Assembly (NCBI GenBank): GCA_905201505.1
Contig: CAJKOJ010000001.1
Span: 1 to 64,000, forward strand
Direction of reading: 5' to 3'
DNA from: an uncultured Eubacteriales bacterium
GTDB taxonomy: Bacteria > Bacillota > Clostridia > Lachnospirales > CAG-274
DNA: 64,000 nt
Below the pieces are notes generated by a model. It saw only the letters and a program-made list of their open reading frames with translations, was not told where the DNA came from and ran no database searches. The translations under genes were made by a program, and so were the position numbers. How positions within the stretch are numbered: the stretch's first letter is position 1; each line of letters starts with the position of its first letter. Shown in pieces: positions 25,010 through 34,994 of the stretch.

Positions 25010-25243
25010 ATGAAAACTTTAAAGGAAGCTAAAGTAGGTGAAACTCTTAAGGTTTTGAAACTGACCGGAGAGGGTGCTGTAAAGAGAAGAATCATGGATA
25101 TGGGAATTACAAAAGGAATTGAAGTAAATATAAGAAAAGTTGCTCCTTTAGGTGATCCTGTTGAAGTTACGGTAAGAGGTTATGAGCTTTCAATAAGAAA
25201 GGCCGATGCTGAAATGATACAGGTGGACGTTGCTAATAAATAG
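25010..25243 (+). CDS. feoA: FeoA-like SH3-domain protein 2
   Basis: A 77-residue FeoA domain (LKEAKVGETLKVLKLTGEG, RRIMDMGITKGIEVNIRKVAPLGDPVEV, LSIRKADAEMI), closer to the standard FeoA consensus than the preceding copy. Nine bases separate the two; GGAGG precedes the ATG. Tandem FeoA genes are common in Clostridia. Confidence 0.95.
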   Translation: MKTLKEAKVGETLKVLKLTGEGAVKRRIMDMGITKGIEVNIRKVAPLGDPVEVTVRGYELSIRKADAEMIQVDVANK

Positions 25244-25255
25244 GAGGTATTGTAA

Positions 25256-27625
25256 ATGAGTATTAAAATAGCAATTGCGGGTAATCCAAACTGTGGAAAG
25301 ACGACTTTATTTAATGCACTGACAGGTTCAAACCAATTTGTAGGTAACTGGCCAGGGGTAACTGTTGAAAAAAAAGAGGGTAAACTAAGGTTTAATAATA
25401 AGGTTACTATAATTGATTTACCGGGTATTTATTCGTTGTCACCATATACTCTTGAAGAAGTTGTTGCAAGAACTTACCTTATTAATGAAAGACCTGATGT
25501 AATATTAAATATTGTAGACGGCACTAACCTTGAAAGAAATTTATATTTGACAACACAGCTGACTGAGATTGGTATACCTGTTGTAATAGCTGTTAATATG
25601 ATGGATATTGTAAGAAAAACAGGCGATAAAATTAATATTAATGAGCTTTCAAGTCAGATGGGCTGCAAGGTTGTTGAAATATCTGCATTAAAAGGTATGG
25701 GTATTAAAGAAGCGGCAAATGAAGCTATAAAGGCAGCAAGTTTAGCAAAGACAGTTCCAATGCATACTTTCAGTGGGGAAACAGAACACGCAATTGCTCA
25801 TATTGAAGAGGCCTTAAAGGGAAAGGTTGATGATGAACAGGAGAGGTGGTTTGCAATTAAGGCTTTTGAGCGGGATGAAAAAGTTATGGCTCAGCTCAAA
25901 CTTAATGACAGTGTATTAAAAAATATTGAAGAGATTATAAGCGGCGTTGAAGATGAACTGGACGATGACAGTGAAAGCATTATTACAAACGAAAGATATG
26001 TATACATTGCAGATATGCTTAAAGGTACATATATGAAGAAAAACAAAGGCTGTCTGACTGTATCGGATAAAATTGACAGAGTTGTTACTAACAAATTTCT
26101 GGCACTGCCTATATTTGCAGCAGTGATGTTTGTTGTATACTATATATCTGTAACAACTGTTGGTACATGGGTAACAGATTGGACTAATGACGGATTATTT
26201 GGAGATGGTTTCTTTTTCCTTAATCATGGTAAAGATGCTTATGAGGAAGCTGCAGGTAAATTTGACAGAGCAGAGCAAATACTTGCTGCCCTGGAGGAAG
26301 GTCATAATACAGTTGAAATAAATGATGAAAACGGGGAAGTTGTTGAAGAGGTGACAATTACTGATGAAATAATTGAAAAAGCAGCGGCTGTTAAAGAGCC
26401 TGATCAATCAAATTATGGGTGGTGGGTACCGGGTGTACCTGTGTTAGTTGGGAATATACTTGAGAGTATAGGCTGTGCCGAATGGCTGTCTGCACTTATA
26501 CTTGACGGTATTGTTGCAGGTGTCGGTGCTGTTCTTGGCTTTGTTCCTCAGATGATGGTGCTTTTTGCCTTTCTTGCTTTTCTTGAATCCTGTGGTTATA
26601 TGGCAAGGATTGCATTTATTATGGATAGGATATTTAGAAAATTCGGACTTTCAGGAAAGTCATTTATACCAATGCTTATTGGTACAGGCTGCGGTGTGCC
26701 GGGTATAATGGCGTCAAGAACAATTGAAAATGACAGAGACAGAAAAATGACAATAATGACAACAACATTTATACCATGCGGTGCAAAGCTTCCGATAATT
26801 GCTCTTATTGCAGGAGCTTTGTTCGGCGGTGCATGGTGGGTATCTCCAAGTGCGTATTTTGTAGGCATTGCGGCTATTGTTATATCTGGTGTTATATTAA
26901 AGAAAACAAGAATGTTTGCCGGTGATCCGGCACCCTTTGTTATGGAACTTCCGTCATATCATTGGCCTACAGTGAATAATGTGTTGAGAAGTATGTGGGA
27001 GAGAGGCTGGTCATTTATTAAAAAGGCAGGTACAATTATTTTGCTTGCAACTATATTAGTTTGGTTTTTGTCAGGATATGGCTTTAAAGACGGAAGTTTT
27101 GGTGCAGTAGATATGGAGGAAAGTTTGCTTGCAAGCATTGGAAATTTGTTTGCATGGATATTTAAGCCGCTTGGTTTTGGAGACTGGAAAGCAACAGTTG
27201 CTTGTGTAACAGGTTTAATTGCAAAGGAAAATGTAGTGGGAACATTTGGTGTATTATATGGATTTGCTGAAGTTGCTGAAGACGGTGCTGAGATATGGGG
27301 CTCTTTACAAAATGCCTATGCTCCTGCTGCAGGATATGCTTTTCTTGTATTTAATCTTCTTTGTGCACCTTGCTTTGCTGCAATTGGTGCTATTAAGAGA
27401 GACATGAATTCTCCTAAGTGGACCGTGTTTGCTATTGCTTATCAGTGTGTATTTGCATATTGTACAGCACTTGTTATTTATCAAACTGCTATGATTTTTG
27501 CAGGTACTCCTGATATTATAGGGTTGATTGTTTCACTTGTTATAATTGCACTTACTCTTTATATGCTGTTCAGACCATATAAGGAAAATAAAGCGTTTAA
27601 GAGTAAGTTGAGTATTGAGGCTTAA
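25256..27625 (+). CDS. feoB: Ferrous iron transport protein B
   Basis: A 789-residue inner-membrane Fe2+ transporter. The N-terminal G domain has G1 GNPNCGKTT (9-17), DLPGIYSL (G3) and NMMD (G4), and a helical GDI domain follows. The membrane part has Gate motifs: GCGVPGIMASRTI near 480 and PCGAKLPIIALIAG, then a second copy around FNLLCAPCFAAIGAI. Between the first membrane segment (near 290) and the rest lies a charged insert (about 325-385, rich in E, D, V, I) typical of the longer Clostridia FeoB. GGAGG precedes the ATG. It acts with the two FeoA proteins and the small Cys-rich protein downstream. Confidence 0.96.
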   Translation: MSIKIAIAGNPNCGKTTLFNALTGSNQFVGNWPGVTVEKKEGKLRFNNKVTIIDLPGIYSLSPYTLEEVVARTYLINERPDVILNIVDGTNLERNLYLTTQLTEIGIPVVIAVNMMDIVRKTGDKININELSSQMGCKVVEISALKGMGIKEAANEAIKAASLAKTVPMHTFSGETEHAIAHIEEALKGKVDDEQERWFAIKAFERDEKVMAQLKLNDSVLKNIEEIISGVEDELDDDSESIITNERYVYIADMLKGTYMKKNKGCLTVSDKIDRVVTNKFLALPIFAAVMFVVYYISVTTVGTWVTDWTNDGLFGDGFFFLNHGKDAYEEAAGKFDRAEQILAALEEGHNTVEINDENGEVVEEVTITDEIIEKAAAVKEPDQSNYGWWVPGVPVLVGNILESIGCAEWLSALILDGIVAGVGAVLGFVPQMMVLFAFLAFLESCGYMARIAFIMDRIFRKFGLSGKSFIPMLIGTGCGVPGIMASRTIENDRDRKMTIMTTTFIPCGAKLPIIALIAGALFGGAWWVSPSAYFVGIAAIVISGVILKKTRMFAGDPAPFVMELPSYHWPTVNNVLRSMWERGWSFIKKAGTIILLATILVWFLSGYGFKDGSFGAVDMEESLLASIGNLFAWIFKPLGFGDWKATVACVTGLIAKENVVGTFGVLYGFAEVAEDGAEIWGSLQNAYAPAAGYAFLVFNLLCAPCFAAIGAIKRDMNSPKWTVFAIAYQCVFAYCTALVIYQTAMIFAGTPDIIGLIVSLVIIALTLYMLFRPYKENKAFKSKLSIEA

Positions 27626-27638
27626 GGAGGATTAGTAT

Positions 27639-27785
27639 ATGGGAACTTTTATTGTATGTGCTGTACTAATTTTGGTAGTTGTAATGATTTTAAGAAGTAT
27701 GATAAAAAAGAGAAAAAACGGCGGAGGCTGTGGTTGCGGCTGTTCAGGCTGCAGTTGTGCTGATATTTGCCGAAGTAAAAAGTAA
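27639..27785 (+). CDS. FeoB-associated Cys-rich membrane protein
   Basis: A 48-residue protein. One membrane helix (TFIVCAVLILVVVMIL) leads to a basic stretch (KKRKNGGG) and a Cys-rich tail (CGCGCSGCSC), then ends ICRSKK. This layout matches the FeoB-associated family found after feoB in Firmicutes; it may hold or deliver Fe2+, which is an inference. AAGGAGG precedes the ATG by 8 bases, 13 bases after the feoB stop. Confidence 0.88.
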   Translation: MGTFIVCAVLILVVVMILRSMIKKRKNGGGCGCGCSGCSCADICRSKK

Positions 27786-27801
27786 TATTTAAATATATAA
27801 G

Positions 27802-27876
27802 AATAAGACTGTTTCAAAAGGTGAACATATATTTTAAGGTTATAAATGTATGTTATTTGGACAGTCTTATTTTTGT
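27802..27876 (+). terminator. Long imperfect hairpin ending the feo operon
   Basis: Outer stem AATAAGACTGT / ACAGTCTTATT with further imperfect pairing inside, followed by a TTATTTTT-type tract. Confidence 0.75.
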
Positions 27877-27938
27877 GCAACAAACTTTTATTAAATAAAA
27901 AGCTTATTAAAAAATGTAAAAATATTTATATAAAACTA

Positions 27939-27967
27939 TTGACAAATTATTAAAGTAGTGGTACAAT
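27939..27967 (+). promoter_or_regulatory. Predicted promoter of the RHH-clpB unit
   Basis: TTGACA, 17 bases, TACAAT, 25 bases before the GTG start. No CIRCE or CtsR box was recognised around it. Confidence 0.75.
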
Positions 27968-27992
27968 ATCATTAAAGGTGAGGTGATAGTTT

Positions 27993-28625
27993 GTGAGTAA
28001 AAGTGTATATAGTATAGTGCTTAATGATGCAGTCGTAGAGGCTGTTGATGAAATGGCTTACAGAATGGGTACAAACCGTTCAAATATGATAAATCAAATA
28101 TTAGCTGAAAAGGTGGCTTATATAACACCTGAACAGCATATAAGAAACATTCTTGAAACAGTAGAGGATATTATAACGGGTAAAGATGTTTTTAGAATAA
28201 TGTCTACTCCCGGAGATACTTCACTTATGATAAAAAGTTCTTTTAAGTATAAATATAACCCAAGTGTTAAATATTCTGTTGTACTTAATAAGAACGGTAA
28301 TTCTGCAAAAGGGGAGCTGAGAGTTGTATTCAGAACACAAAATGCTGTGCTCCTTGGAGAGCTTAATAATTTTCTTAATATCTGGAATGCTTTAGAGGAA
28401 AAATACCAGCAAAGGAAAATAAGGTATATACAGTCTAACGGCAAATATATAAGAGAGCTTAACTTACCAAGTAATGAATATGACGAAAATCAAATAGGAG
28501 AGATGATTTCTGAGTATATTACAGGTTTTGATAAAATTATGAAATTATACTTTGCAGAGGAGAGTATAGAAAATATTGAGAGAGAATATGTAAAGTTTTA
28601 TAATAAGTGTATTTTTAAAATTTGA
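27993..28625 (+). CDS. Ribbon-helix-helix protein of unknown function
   Basis: A 210-residue protein starting at GTG after AGGTGAGGTGATA. The first 45 residues look like a ribbon-helix-helix DNA-binding domain (YSIVLNDAVVEAVDEMAYRMGTNRSNMINQILAEKV). The rest (FRIMSTPGDTSLMIKSSFKYKYNPSVKYSVVLN..., LNNFLNIWNALEEKY, YITGFDKIMKLYF) matches no family I know and might be a sensor or oligomerisation part. It lies 22 bases before clpB under one promoter, so it may regulate its own operon. Confidence 0.72.
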   Translation: MSKSVYSIVLNDAVVEAVDEMAYRMGTNRSNMINQILAEKVAYITPEQHIRNILETVEDIITGKDVFRIMSTPGDTSLMIKSSFKYKYNPSVKYSVVLNKNGNSAKGELRVVFRTQNAVLLGELNNFLNIWNALEEKYQQRKIRYIQSNGKYIRELNLPSNEYDENQIGEMISEYITGFDKIMKLYFAEESIENIEREYVKFYNKCIFKI

Positions 28626-28647
28626 CCTTTAGAAAGGGGCGTTGTAT

Positions 28648-31251
28648 ATGAATATGAATAAGATGACACAGAAATCTTTGGAAGCTTTGCAGTTAGCTCA
28701 GACACTGGCTGTGGAAAACAGTAATCAGCAAATTGAACAGGCACATTTACTTTATGCCCTGATTTCTCAGGACGGCGGAGTTTGTGCTGAACTGTTTATA
28801 AAAATGGGTATTGATATTGGCAGCTTTGGAGCGGCTGTAAAAAAAGTTATTGAAGGATTTCCTAAAGTTGGTGGAAGTGCAAGAGAGCAGGGGAAAATAT
28901 ATATATCAAATGATATGGACAAAGCCTTGGCTGATGCTGAAAGAACTGCATCCAAAATGGGCGATGATTATGTATCAGTTGAGCATCTTATGCTTGGTAT
29001 TATTAATAATCCTGACAGCAGAATAAAGGAAATATTTAAGACATTTAATGTGGAAAAGGACAGATTCTTAACTGCTTTAAAGGCTGTAAGAGGAAATGCA
29101 AGAGTAACTACTGATAATCCTGAATCAACTTATGATGTGCTTAATAAATATGGTCAAGACTTGGTAGCTATGGCTGAAAAAGGGAAACTTGACCCAGTTA
29201 TTGGCAGAGATACTGAAATAAGAAATGTAATAAGAATATTATCAAGAAAGACTAAAAACAATCCTGTGTTAATTGGTGAGCCCGGAGTTGGTAAAACTGC
29301 AATAGCAGAGGGTCTTGCTTTGAGAATAGTCAAAGGTGATGTGCCGGACAATATTAAGGACAGAAGAATATTTTCTCTTGATATGGGTGCTCTCATTGCA
29401 GGAGCTAAATATCAGGGTGAATTTGAAGAAAGATTAAAGGCTGTTTTGCAGGAGGTAAAAAAATCCGAGGGCAAAATAATAATGTTCATTGATGAACTGC
29501 ACACAATTGTTGGTGCCGGTAAAGGTCAGGGGGCTATGGACGCAGGCAATTTGTTAAAGCCTATGCTTGCCAGAGGTGAACTTCACTGTATAGGTGCAAC
29601 TACTCTTAATGAGTACAGGCAGTATATTGAAAAGGATGCTGCTCTTGAAAGACGTTTTCAGCCTGTAATGGTCGATGAGCCTACTGTTGAGGATACCATA
29701 TCTATACTTAGAGGTCTAAAAGAAAGATATGAGGTATACCATGGTGTTAAAATTCAGGACCAGGCTTTAATTGCTGCTGCAACACTTTCAAACAGATATA
29801 TAACAGACAGATTTTTACCTGATAAGGCGATAGACCTTGTTGATGAAGCTTGTGCGACAATCAAGACAGAAATGAATTCAATGCCTGCTGAGCTTGATGA
29901 GATTTCAAGAAAGATTATGCAGCACGAAATTGAAGAAGCTGCACTTAAAAAGGAAGATGACAAGCTTTCAAAGGAACAGCTTGAAAATGTGCAAAAGGAG
30001 CTTGCGGAATACAGAAGTCAGTTTGCTGCTATGAAAGCACAGTGGGAAAATGAAATGGCTGACATTAACAAAGTACAGAAGTTAAGGGAACAGATTGAAG
30101 AAGTTACAAAGCAGATTGAGGTTGCTGAGAGAAATTATAATCTTGATGAAGCTGCAAAACTTAAATACGGTAAACTTCCTGAACTGCAAAAACAGCTGGA
30201 GGCTGAAGAAAGCAGGGGAGAAAGCGGTACAAGAGAGAATAAAATTTTAAGAGATAAGGTAACTGAAGAGGAAATTGCTAAAATTGTTGGCAGATGGACA
30301 GGTATACCTGTATCAAAGCTTGTTGAAGGAGAAAGGCAAAAGCTTTTGCATCTTGACAATATACTTCATGAAAGAGTTATAGGTCAGGATGAAGCTGTTG
30401 AAAAAGTATGCGAGGCTATTATACGTTCAAGAGCAGGCATTCAGGACCCTGACAGACCTATTGGTTCATTTCTGTTTTTGGGACCTACAGGTGTTGGTAA
30501 AACTGAGCTTGCAAAGGCTCTTGCAGAGGCATTATTTGATGATGAAAAAAATATAGTAAGAATTGATATGTCTGAGTATATGGAAAAGTATAGTGTATCA
30601 AGACTTATAGGTGCACCTCCTGGATATGTAGGATATGAGGAGGGCGGACAGCTTACAGAAGCTGTTAGAAGAAAGCCTTATTCAGTGGTCCTTTTTGATG
30701 AAATTGAAAAGGCACATCCTGATGTATTTAACGTGCTTTTGCAGGTGCTTGATGACGGCAGAATTACAGATTCACAGGGAAGAACTGTTGACTTTAAAAA
30801 TACAATAATTATTCTTACATCAAATCTTGGTTCAAACTTTATACTTGAGGGTATACAGTCTGACAATACTATTAGCGAAGAGGCTAAAGCCCAGGTGAGC
30901 AATTTGCTTAAAACAAGTTTCAGACCTGAGTTTTTGAACAGACTTGATGAAATTGTATTCTATAAACCGCTGGCTAAAGATGAAATTGGTTTTATTGTTG
31001 ATCTTATGCTTAAAGATTTGAATAAGAGAATTGCACATAAACAGGTTTCTATTGAAGTCAGTGACAAAGCTAAACAGTATATTATTGACTGTGGATATGA
31101 CCCTGTGTATGGTGCCAGACCTTTGAGAAGATTTATACAGTCTAAGGTTGAAACATTGGTAGGAAGAATGATTATTGCAAATGATATAAAACCTGACAGT
31201 ATTATTTATATTGATTATGACGGCAGTGGACTTTATGCAGATATAAAATAA
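28648..31251 (+). CDS. clpB: ATP-dependent disaggregase ClpB
   Basis: A 867-residue Hsp100 chaperone: Clp_N repeats (1-145), AAA+ 1 with Walker [10 protein letters not shown] (near 211) and [12 protein letters not shown], the M-domain coiled coil (about 400-520), AAA+ 2 with GPTGVGKTE (near 613) and a D2-small domain ([15 protein letters not shown]). It pulls proteins out of aggregates together with DnaK. The M-domain and the lack of a ClpP-binding IGF loop argue for ClpB over ClpC. The frame opens at 28642 with TTG, but the ATG at 28648 stands 8 bases after AAAGGGG. Co-transcribed with the RHH gene. Confidence 0.96.
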   Translation: MNMNKMTQKSLEALQLAQTLAVENSNQQIEQAHLLYALISQDGGVCAELFIKMGIDIGSFGAAVKKVIEGFPKVGGSAREQGKIYISNDMDKALADAERTASKMGDDYVSVEHLMLGIINNPDSRIKEIFKTFNVEKDRFLTALKAVRGNARVTTDNPESTYDVLNKYGQDLVAMAEKGKLDPVIGRDTEIRNVIRILSRKTKNNPVLIGEPGVGKTAIAEGLALRIVKGDVPDNIKDRRIFSLDMGALIAGAKYQGEFEERLKAVLQEVKKSEGKIIMFIDELHTIVGAGKGQGAMDAGNLLKPMLARGELHCIGATTLNEYRQYIEKDAALERRFQPVMVDEPTVEDTISILRGLKERYEVYHGVKIQDQALIAAATLSNRYITDRFLPDKAIDLVDEACATIKTEMNSMPAELDEISRKIMQHEIEEAALKKEDDKLSKEQLENVQKELAEYRSQFAAMKAQWENEMADINKVQKLREQIEEVTKQIEVAERNYNLDEAAKLKYGKLPELQKQLEAEESRGESGTRENKILRDKVTEEEIAKIVGRWTGIPVSKLVEGERQKLLHLDNILHERVIGQDEAVEKVCEAIIRSRAGIQDPDRPIGSFLFLGPTGVGKTELAKALAEALFDDEKNIVRIDMSEYMEKYSVSRLIGAPPGYVGYEEGGQLTEAVRRKPYSVVLFDEIEKAHPDVFNVLLQVLDDGRITDSQGRTVDFKNTIIILTSNLGSNFILEGIQSDNTISEEAKAQVSNLLKTSFRPEFLNRLDEIVFYKPLAKDEIGFIVDLMLKDLNKRIAHKQVSIEVSDKAKQYIIDCGYDPVYGARPLRRFIQSKVETLVGRMIIANDIKPDSIIYIDYDGSGLYADIK

Positions 31252-31482
31252 TATTTTAATTAATAATTATGGTATAAACTCAAAATGGTTCGACAAAAAA
31301 ATACATTTTATTACTAAAAAGCTGCAATTTATGACAAATATATTTTGTACAATAAAATTATGGTATTATATGGATATATGGAACATACCTGATAGCTAAT
31401 ATTTTATCCAATTTTGCTTTTAATTCATATGTATAAAGTTTTGTGTAAGTAAAAAGAAGTTTTGTACATGGTATGTTTCATT
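31252..31482. other. Intergenic stretch without a supported gene
   Basis: AT-rich spacer between the end of clpB and the convergent dacA. No ORF with a ribosome binding site and no well-spaced promoter was found. Confidence 0.5.
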
Positions 31483-31509
31483 AAAAAGGCTGCATTATGC
31501 AGCCTTTTT
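31483..31509. terminator. Bidirectional terminator between clpB and dacA
   Basis: Perfect 12-base stem AAAAAGGCTGCA / TGCAGCCTTTTT around a 3-nt loop, with A and T tracts on both sides. Confidence 0.9.
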
Positions 31510-31550
31510 CCTGTTTAAAAAACAAGTATAGTATAGTTTATATGCGTACT

Positions 31551-32696
31551 TTAGCTTAACCACATTTGAAGAAGTCTTGAAATATTTTTGGTTAGGTTTG
31601 CTTTTTCAATGTCCTCATTTGCTACTACGTTGGTACGTGCTATTTCTTTATTATTAGTGTAGTAAATGATTTCCCCTAATTTATCACCTTTTTTTACAGG
31701 TGCATTTATGCTTTCTTCTAATTCAACCTTGCAATCAAGTTCTGACTTGTTTTCTTTTGGAGTAACTATATTAACAGGAGATGCAACTGCACCGTTTACC
31801 TTATCTGTCATACCTTTGTATACAGGTACCTGTCCTACGATTTCCCCTGCTTTTTTACCATTTTGCAATCTGTAATTTGCAAATCCGTAGTCAAGAAGTT
31901 TCATAGTTGTCTGAAATCTGGCTTTTGGGTTGGGTGCTGCCATTACAACAGCTATAAGTTCCATACCATCCCTTAAAGCTGTGCCTGAAAGGCAGTAAAG
32001 AGCTTTTCCTGTTGATCCTGTTTTTAAACCTGTTGCATCCTTGTACCACTTAATAAGTTTATTTGTATTTGTCAGACCAAATTCTGTTGTACCTTTTGAT
32101 GTGGTATGAGTAATTGTATCCTGCCAGGTGGTTGTATATTTTTTTATGTCTGGATACTTTGTGATTAATTCACGGCTCATAATTGCAATATCTTTTGCAC
32201 TCATTTTATGTCCTTCTGTATCAAGTCCGCAGGCATTTACAAAAGTAGCATTTTTCATGCCTATTTTTTTTGCTTTTTCATTCATCATATTTACAAAACT
32301 CTCTTCACTGCCTGCAATAAATTCTGCCATTGCAACAGCAGCATCGTTTGCTGATGCAATAGCTATTGACTTTGTAAGAGTTTCTACACTTTGCTGCTCA
32401 TTGGGTTCAAGGAAAATCTGTGAACCGCCCATACTTGCAGCATGTTCTGATACGGAAACCATATCTTCCCATTTAATTTTACCTGAATTGACGGCATCAT
32501 AAATTAAAAGCAGCGTCATAATTTTAGTAACACTTGCAGGCGGAAGGGGTTCGTCTGAATTGCTTTCCGATAGAATTGTACCTGTAGAAGCCTCCATTAA
32601 TATATAAGACTTTGCATCTATAGCAGGCGGTTCTGCATAAACTGATGCTGTAAATAATGATAGTGTCAATGTAAATGCTATGAGTTTTTTTAGCAT
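31551..32696 (-). CDS. D-alanyl-D-alanine carboxypeptidase (DacA/DacF-type PBP)
   Basis: A 381-residue secreted low-molecular-weight penicillin-binding protein that trims the terminal D-Ala of peptidoglycan pentapeptides. Signal peptide 1-21 (VYA-EP). Serine peptidase S11 motifs: S55-VTK58, S115-AN117 and K225-TG227. A PBP5-type C-terminal beta domain follows (about 275-365), then an amphipathic end (ISRLLQMWLS) that fits membrane association. RBS: GGAGGTATTTTTT before the ATG. A single gene on the minus strand, about 250 bases after the hemolysin III gene, with no recognisable operator. Confidence 0.95.
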   Translation of the reverse strand: MLKKLIAFTLTLSLFTASVYAEPPAIDAKSYILMEASTGTILSESNSDEPLPPASVTKIMTLLLIYDAVNSGKIKWEDMVSVSEHAASMGGSQIFLEPNEQQSVETLTKSIAIASANDAAVAMAEFIAGSEESFVNMMNEKAKKIGMKNATFVNACGLDTEGHKMSAKDIAIMSRELITKYPDIKKYTTTWQDTITHTTSKGTTEFGLTNTNKLIKWYKDATGLKTGSTGKALYCLSGTALRDGMELIAVVMAAPNPKARFQTTMKLLDYGFANYRLQNGKKAGEIVGQVPVYKGMTDKVNGAVASPVNIVTPKENKSELDCKVELEESINAPVKKGDKLGEIIYYTNNKEIARTNVVANEDIEKANLTKNISRLLQMWLS

Positions 32697-32948
32697 AAAA
32701 AATACCTCCTCTTAATTTGCAATCTGTAAACAATTTGTTCTAGTCTGCATTTCTTAGAAAGTATTTTTTGTAATTTATATAAATTTATACATTAAAGTAA
32801 ATAGATACATCAAATAGAAAATAAACAATAATATAAAACTATGTTTTGATTGTTATTCTTTGCAAGACACAAATAACTTTATATAATGTCTTAATAGTTT
32901 AAATTTGCAACTTGTTGAGCAAACTGTCATTTCTGAAAATATGTTTAT

Positions 32949-33614
32949 TTATAAAACATAAATAATAACGGAAAAGAAATGAACAATGCTTCCCAGTACT
33001 ACAAAAATATGAAAAATGTTGTGTGCATATTTCCTTTTAAAACTATATATTACAGCACCGAGTGTATAAAGAACGCCGCCAAGGACAAGAAGAACTATTC
33101 CGGGAACCGCAAGTCCTGCTGCAAGATATTTATAAAAGAAAATAATAGTCCATCCCATACCTATGTAACATACCATAGAAAGTTTTTTTGTACGCTCAAG
33201 GTCAATTGCTGTAAGGGTTGTTGCAATTGCTACAAGTATCCATTCTATTCCAAATATTATCCAGCATACAGCGGGGCTTTGCTCGCGGATTGTACAGAAG
33301 ATAAAAGGCATATAAGAACCGGCAATCATAAAGTATATTGTACAGTGGTCAATAATTTGAAATACCTTTTTGGCAGTTCCGGGTTTTAAACCGTGGTATA
33401 TGCTGGACATAGTATAAAGTGAAATCATTGTGACGCCATAAATACAAGACGCTACAACTCCCCACGGATTATGATGCAATGCTGATACTATAATACAAAG
33501 TACCATAGCAATTATAGATAATCCTCCCCCTACTATATGGCTGACCATATTAAATATTTCCTCGCCTTTGGAATATTCGGGAAGAATTCTGTCAGAAAGT
33601 TTTGTTCTAAACAT
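32949..33614 (-). CDS. Hemolysin III family (PAQR-type) membrane protein
   Basis: A 221-residue protein with seven hydrophobic segments. The family pattern is seen: SKGEEIFNMVSHIVGG near the start, SSIYHGLKPGTAKKVFQIIDHCTIYFMIAGSYMPF in the middle and HNIFHIFVVLGSIVHFFSV at the end, with the conserved His/Asp residues likely to bind a metal. It belongs to the YqfA/hemolysin III group; the real function in bacteria is not settled. TTGGAGGT precedes the ATG at 33614; the upstream TTG start that extends the frame is part of this site. Confidence 0.92.
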   Translation of the reverse strand: MFRTKLSDRILPEYSKGEEIFNMVSHIVGGGLSIIAMVLCIIVSALHHNPWGVVASCIYGVTMISLYTMSSIYHGLKPGTAKKVFQIIDHCTIYFMIAGSYMPFIFCTIREQSPAVCWIIFGIEWILVAIATTLTAIDLERTKKLSMVCYIGMGWTIIFFYKYLAAGLAVPGIVLLVLGGVLYTLGAVIYSFKRKYAHNIFHIFVVLGSIVHFFSVIIYVL

Positions 33615-33638
33615 AGAAAATACCTCCAATAGTTAATA

Positions 33639-33669
33639 TAAGGGCTTTTGCGAAAGCAAAAAGCCCTTA
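33639..33669 (-). terminator. Hairpin after ftsZ
   Basis: Stem TAAGGGCTTTTGC / GC-AAAAGCCCTTA with a tight GAAA-type loop, 9 bases after the ftsZ stop. U-tract weak on the minus strand, so read-through into the hemolysin III gene is possible. Confidence 0.65.
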
Positions 33670-33678
33670 ATAAACAAA

Positions 33679-34803
33679 TTATCTTCTTCTTAAAAAAGTA
33701 GGAATAATTAAATCGCTTGATGTGTCCTCTTCATCTTCCTGTGCTGACTGAGGAGCAGGTGTTGAATAAGATGAAGTTCTAAATGATGAAGGAGCAGGAG
33801 CTGAAACTGTCTTAGGGGCTTCAGGCTGTGCTGCTTTTGGCTGTACTCTTGAGCCATCTTCAGATATAAGACCTGTTGCTATAACAGTAACTTTAACTTT
33901 GTCTCCCATATTTTCATCAACTACTGTACCGAAGATAAATTCAGCCTCAGGGTCAAGAGCTTCAGAAATAAGCTCTGCAGCTGCATTAGCTTCAATAAGG
34001 TTAAGTTCAGGTCCGCTTGTAAAGTTGACAATAACACTCTTTGCACCGTCAATAGAAGTTTCAAGCAATGGTGATGTAATAGCCATTTTTGCAGCTTCCT
34101 GAATATCATCAGCCTCACCAATACCAAAGTGTGCAAGTCCCTGATTTGAAATAACAGTACATACATCAGCAAAGTCGACATTAATTTCACCAGGCTTTGT
34201 AATAAGGTCAGAAATACCTGTAACACCCTGATTTAATACGCTGTCAGCCATTGCAAAAGCTTCACCCATTGTAGTTGACTTGTCTGCTGTTTCAATTAAC
34301 TTCTGGTTTGGTATTACAAGAAGTGTATCAACATATTCCTTTAAATTTTCAATACCCTGAAGAGCATATTTCATTCTCTTAGGTCCTTCAAACTTAAAAG
34401 GCTTTGTAACTACTGCAACAGTAAGTATACCCATTTCTCTAGCTATTCTCGCTACAACCGGTGCTGCACCTGTACCTGTACCGCCGCCCATACCGGCAGT
34501 AATAAATGCCATATCAACACCCTCAAGAGCTTGTGAGATTTCAGCTGCAGTTTCCTCAGCTGCTTTTTCTCCAACTTCGGGTCTGCCTCCGGCACCTAAG
34601 CCTTTTGTAAGTTTTGCACCTATTTTAATCTTCTTTTTAGCAGCTGAATTTTCAAGAGCTGTTGAATCTGTGTTAACTGTAATAAAGTCAATAGCTTCGG
34701 GATTAGAGGAAAGCATTCTGTTTACGGCATTGCAGCCACCGCCTCCTACACCAAGAACTACTATCTTGGCAACATCGTTCATTTCATTAAGAACCTCAAT
34801 CAT
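33679..34803 (-). CDS. ftsZ: Cell division GTPase FtsZ
   Basis: A 374-residue tubulin-like GTPase that forms the Z ring. Seen: [13 protein letters not shown], the signature GGGTGTG near 109-115, NVDFADV (T7-loop type sequence), a short Ala/Pro/Ser-rich linker (320-362) and the conserved C-terminal peptide [11 protein letters not shown] that binds FtsA/SepF/ZapA. AGGAGGTATACC precedes the ATG at 34803. divIB lies upstream on the same strand with a 190-base gap; ftsA is not in this window. Confidence 0.97.
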   Translation of the reverse strand: MIEVLNEMNDVAKIVVLGVGGGGCNAVNRMLSSNPEAIDFITVNTDSTALENSAAKKKIKIGAKLTKGLGAGGRPEVGEKAAEETAAEISQALEGVDMAFITAGMGGGTGTGAAPVVARIAREMGILTVAVVTKPFKFEGPKRMKYALQGIENLKEYVDTLLVIPNQKLIETADKSTTMGEAFAMADSVLNQGVTGISDLITKPGEINVDFADVCTVISNQGLAHFGIGEADDIQEAAKMAITSPLLETSIDGAKSVIVNFTSGPELNLIEANAAAELISEALDPEAEFIFGTVVDENMGDKVKVTVIATGLISEDGSRVQPKAAQPEAPKTVSAPAPSSFRTSSYSTPAPQSAQEDEEDTSSDLIIPTFLRRR

Positions 34804-34994
34804 GGTATACCTCCTATGTATCTCTCCATATATATTAAAAAATATCCTTGTTTACATAATATAATAAACCAATTACATTATAATTACATTATATTGTAAC
34901 CTTTTTTATTTCATATTTCAAGAGGAAAATAATATATTTTTTGAACTTTGTTGGATTTAGCCAAAAAAGCACAAAATTTTACACAAAAATATAA

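Noticed and set aside
27802..27876. MITE-like palindrome after feoB
   Set aside because: The imperfect long stem ends in a U tract and stands directly after the operon, so a terminator explains it; no target duplication seen.
31252..31510. Possible small RNA ending at the clpB/dacA terminator
   Set aside because: The only promoter-like boxes (TACAAT, TATTAT) have spacings of 11-12 bases to any -35, too short, and no conserved structure is visible.
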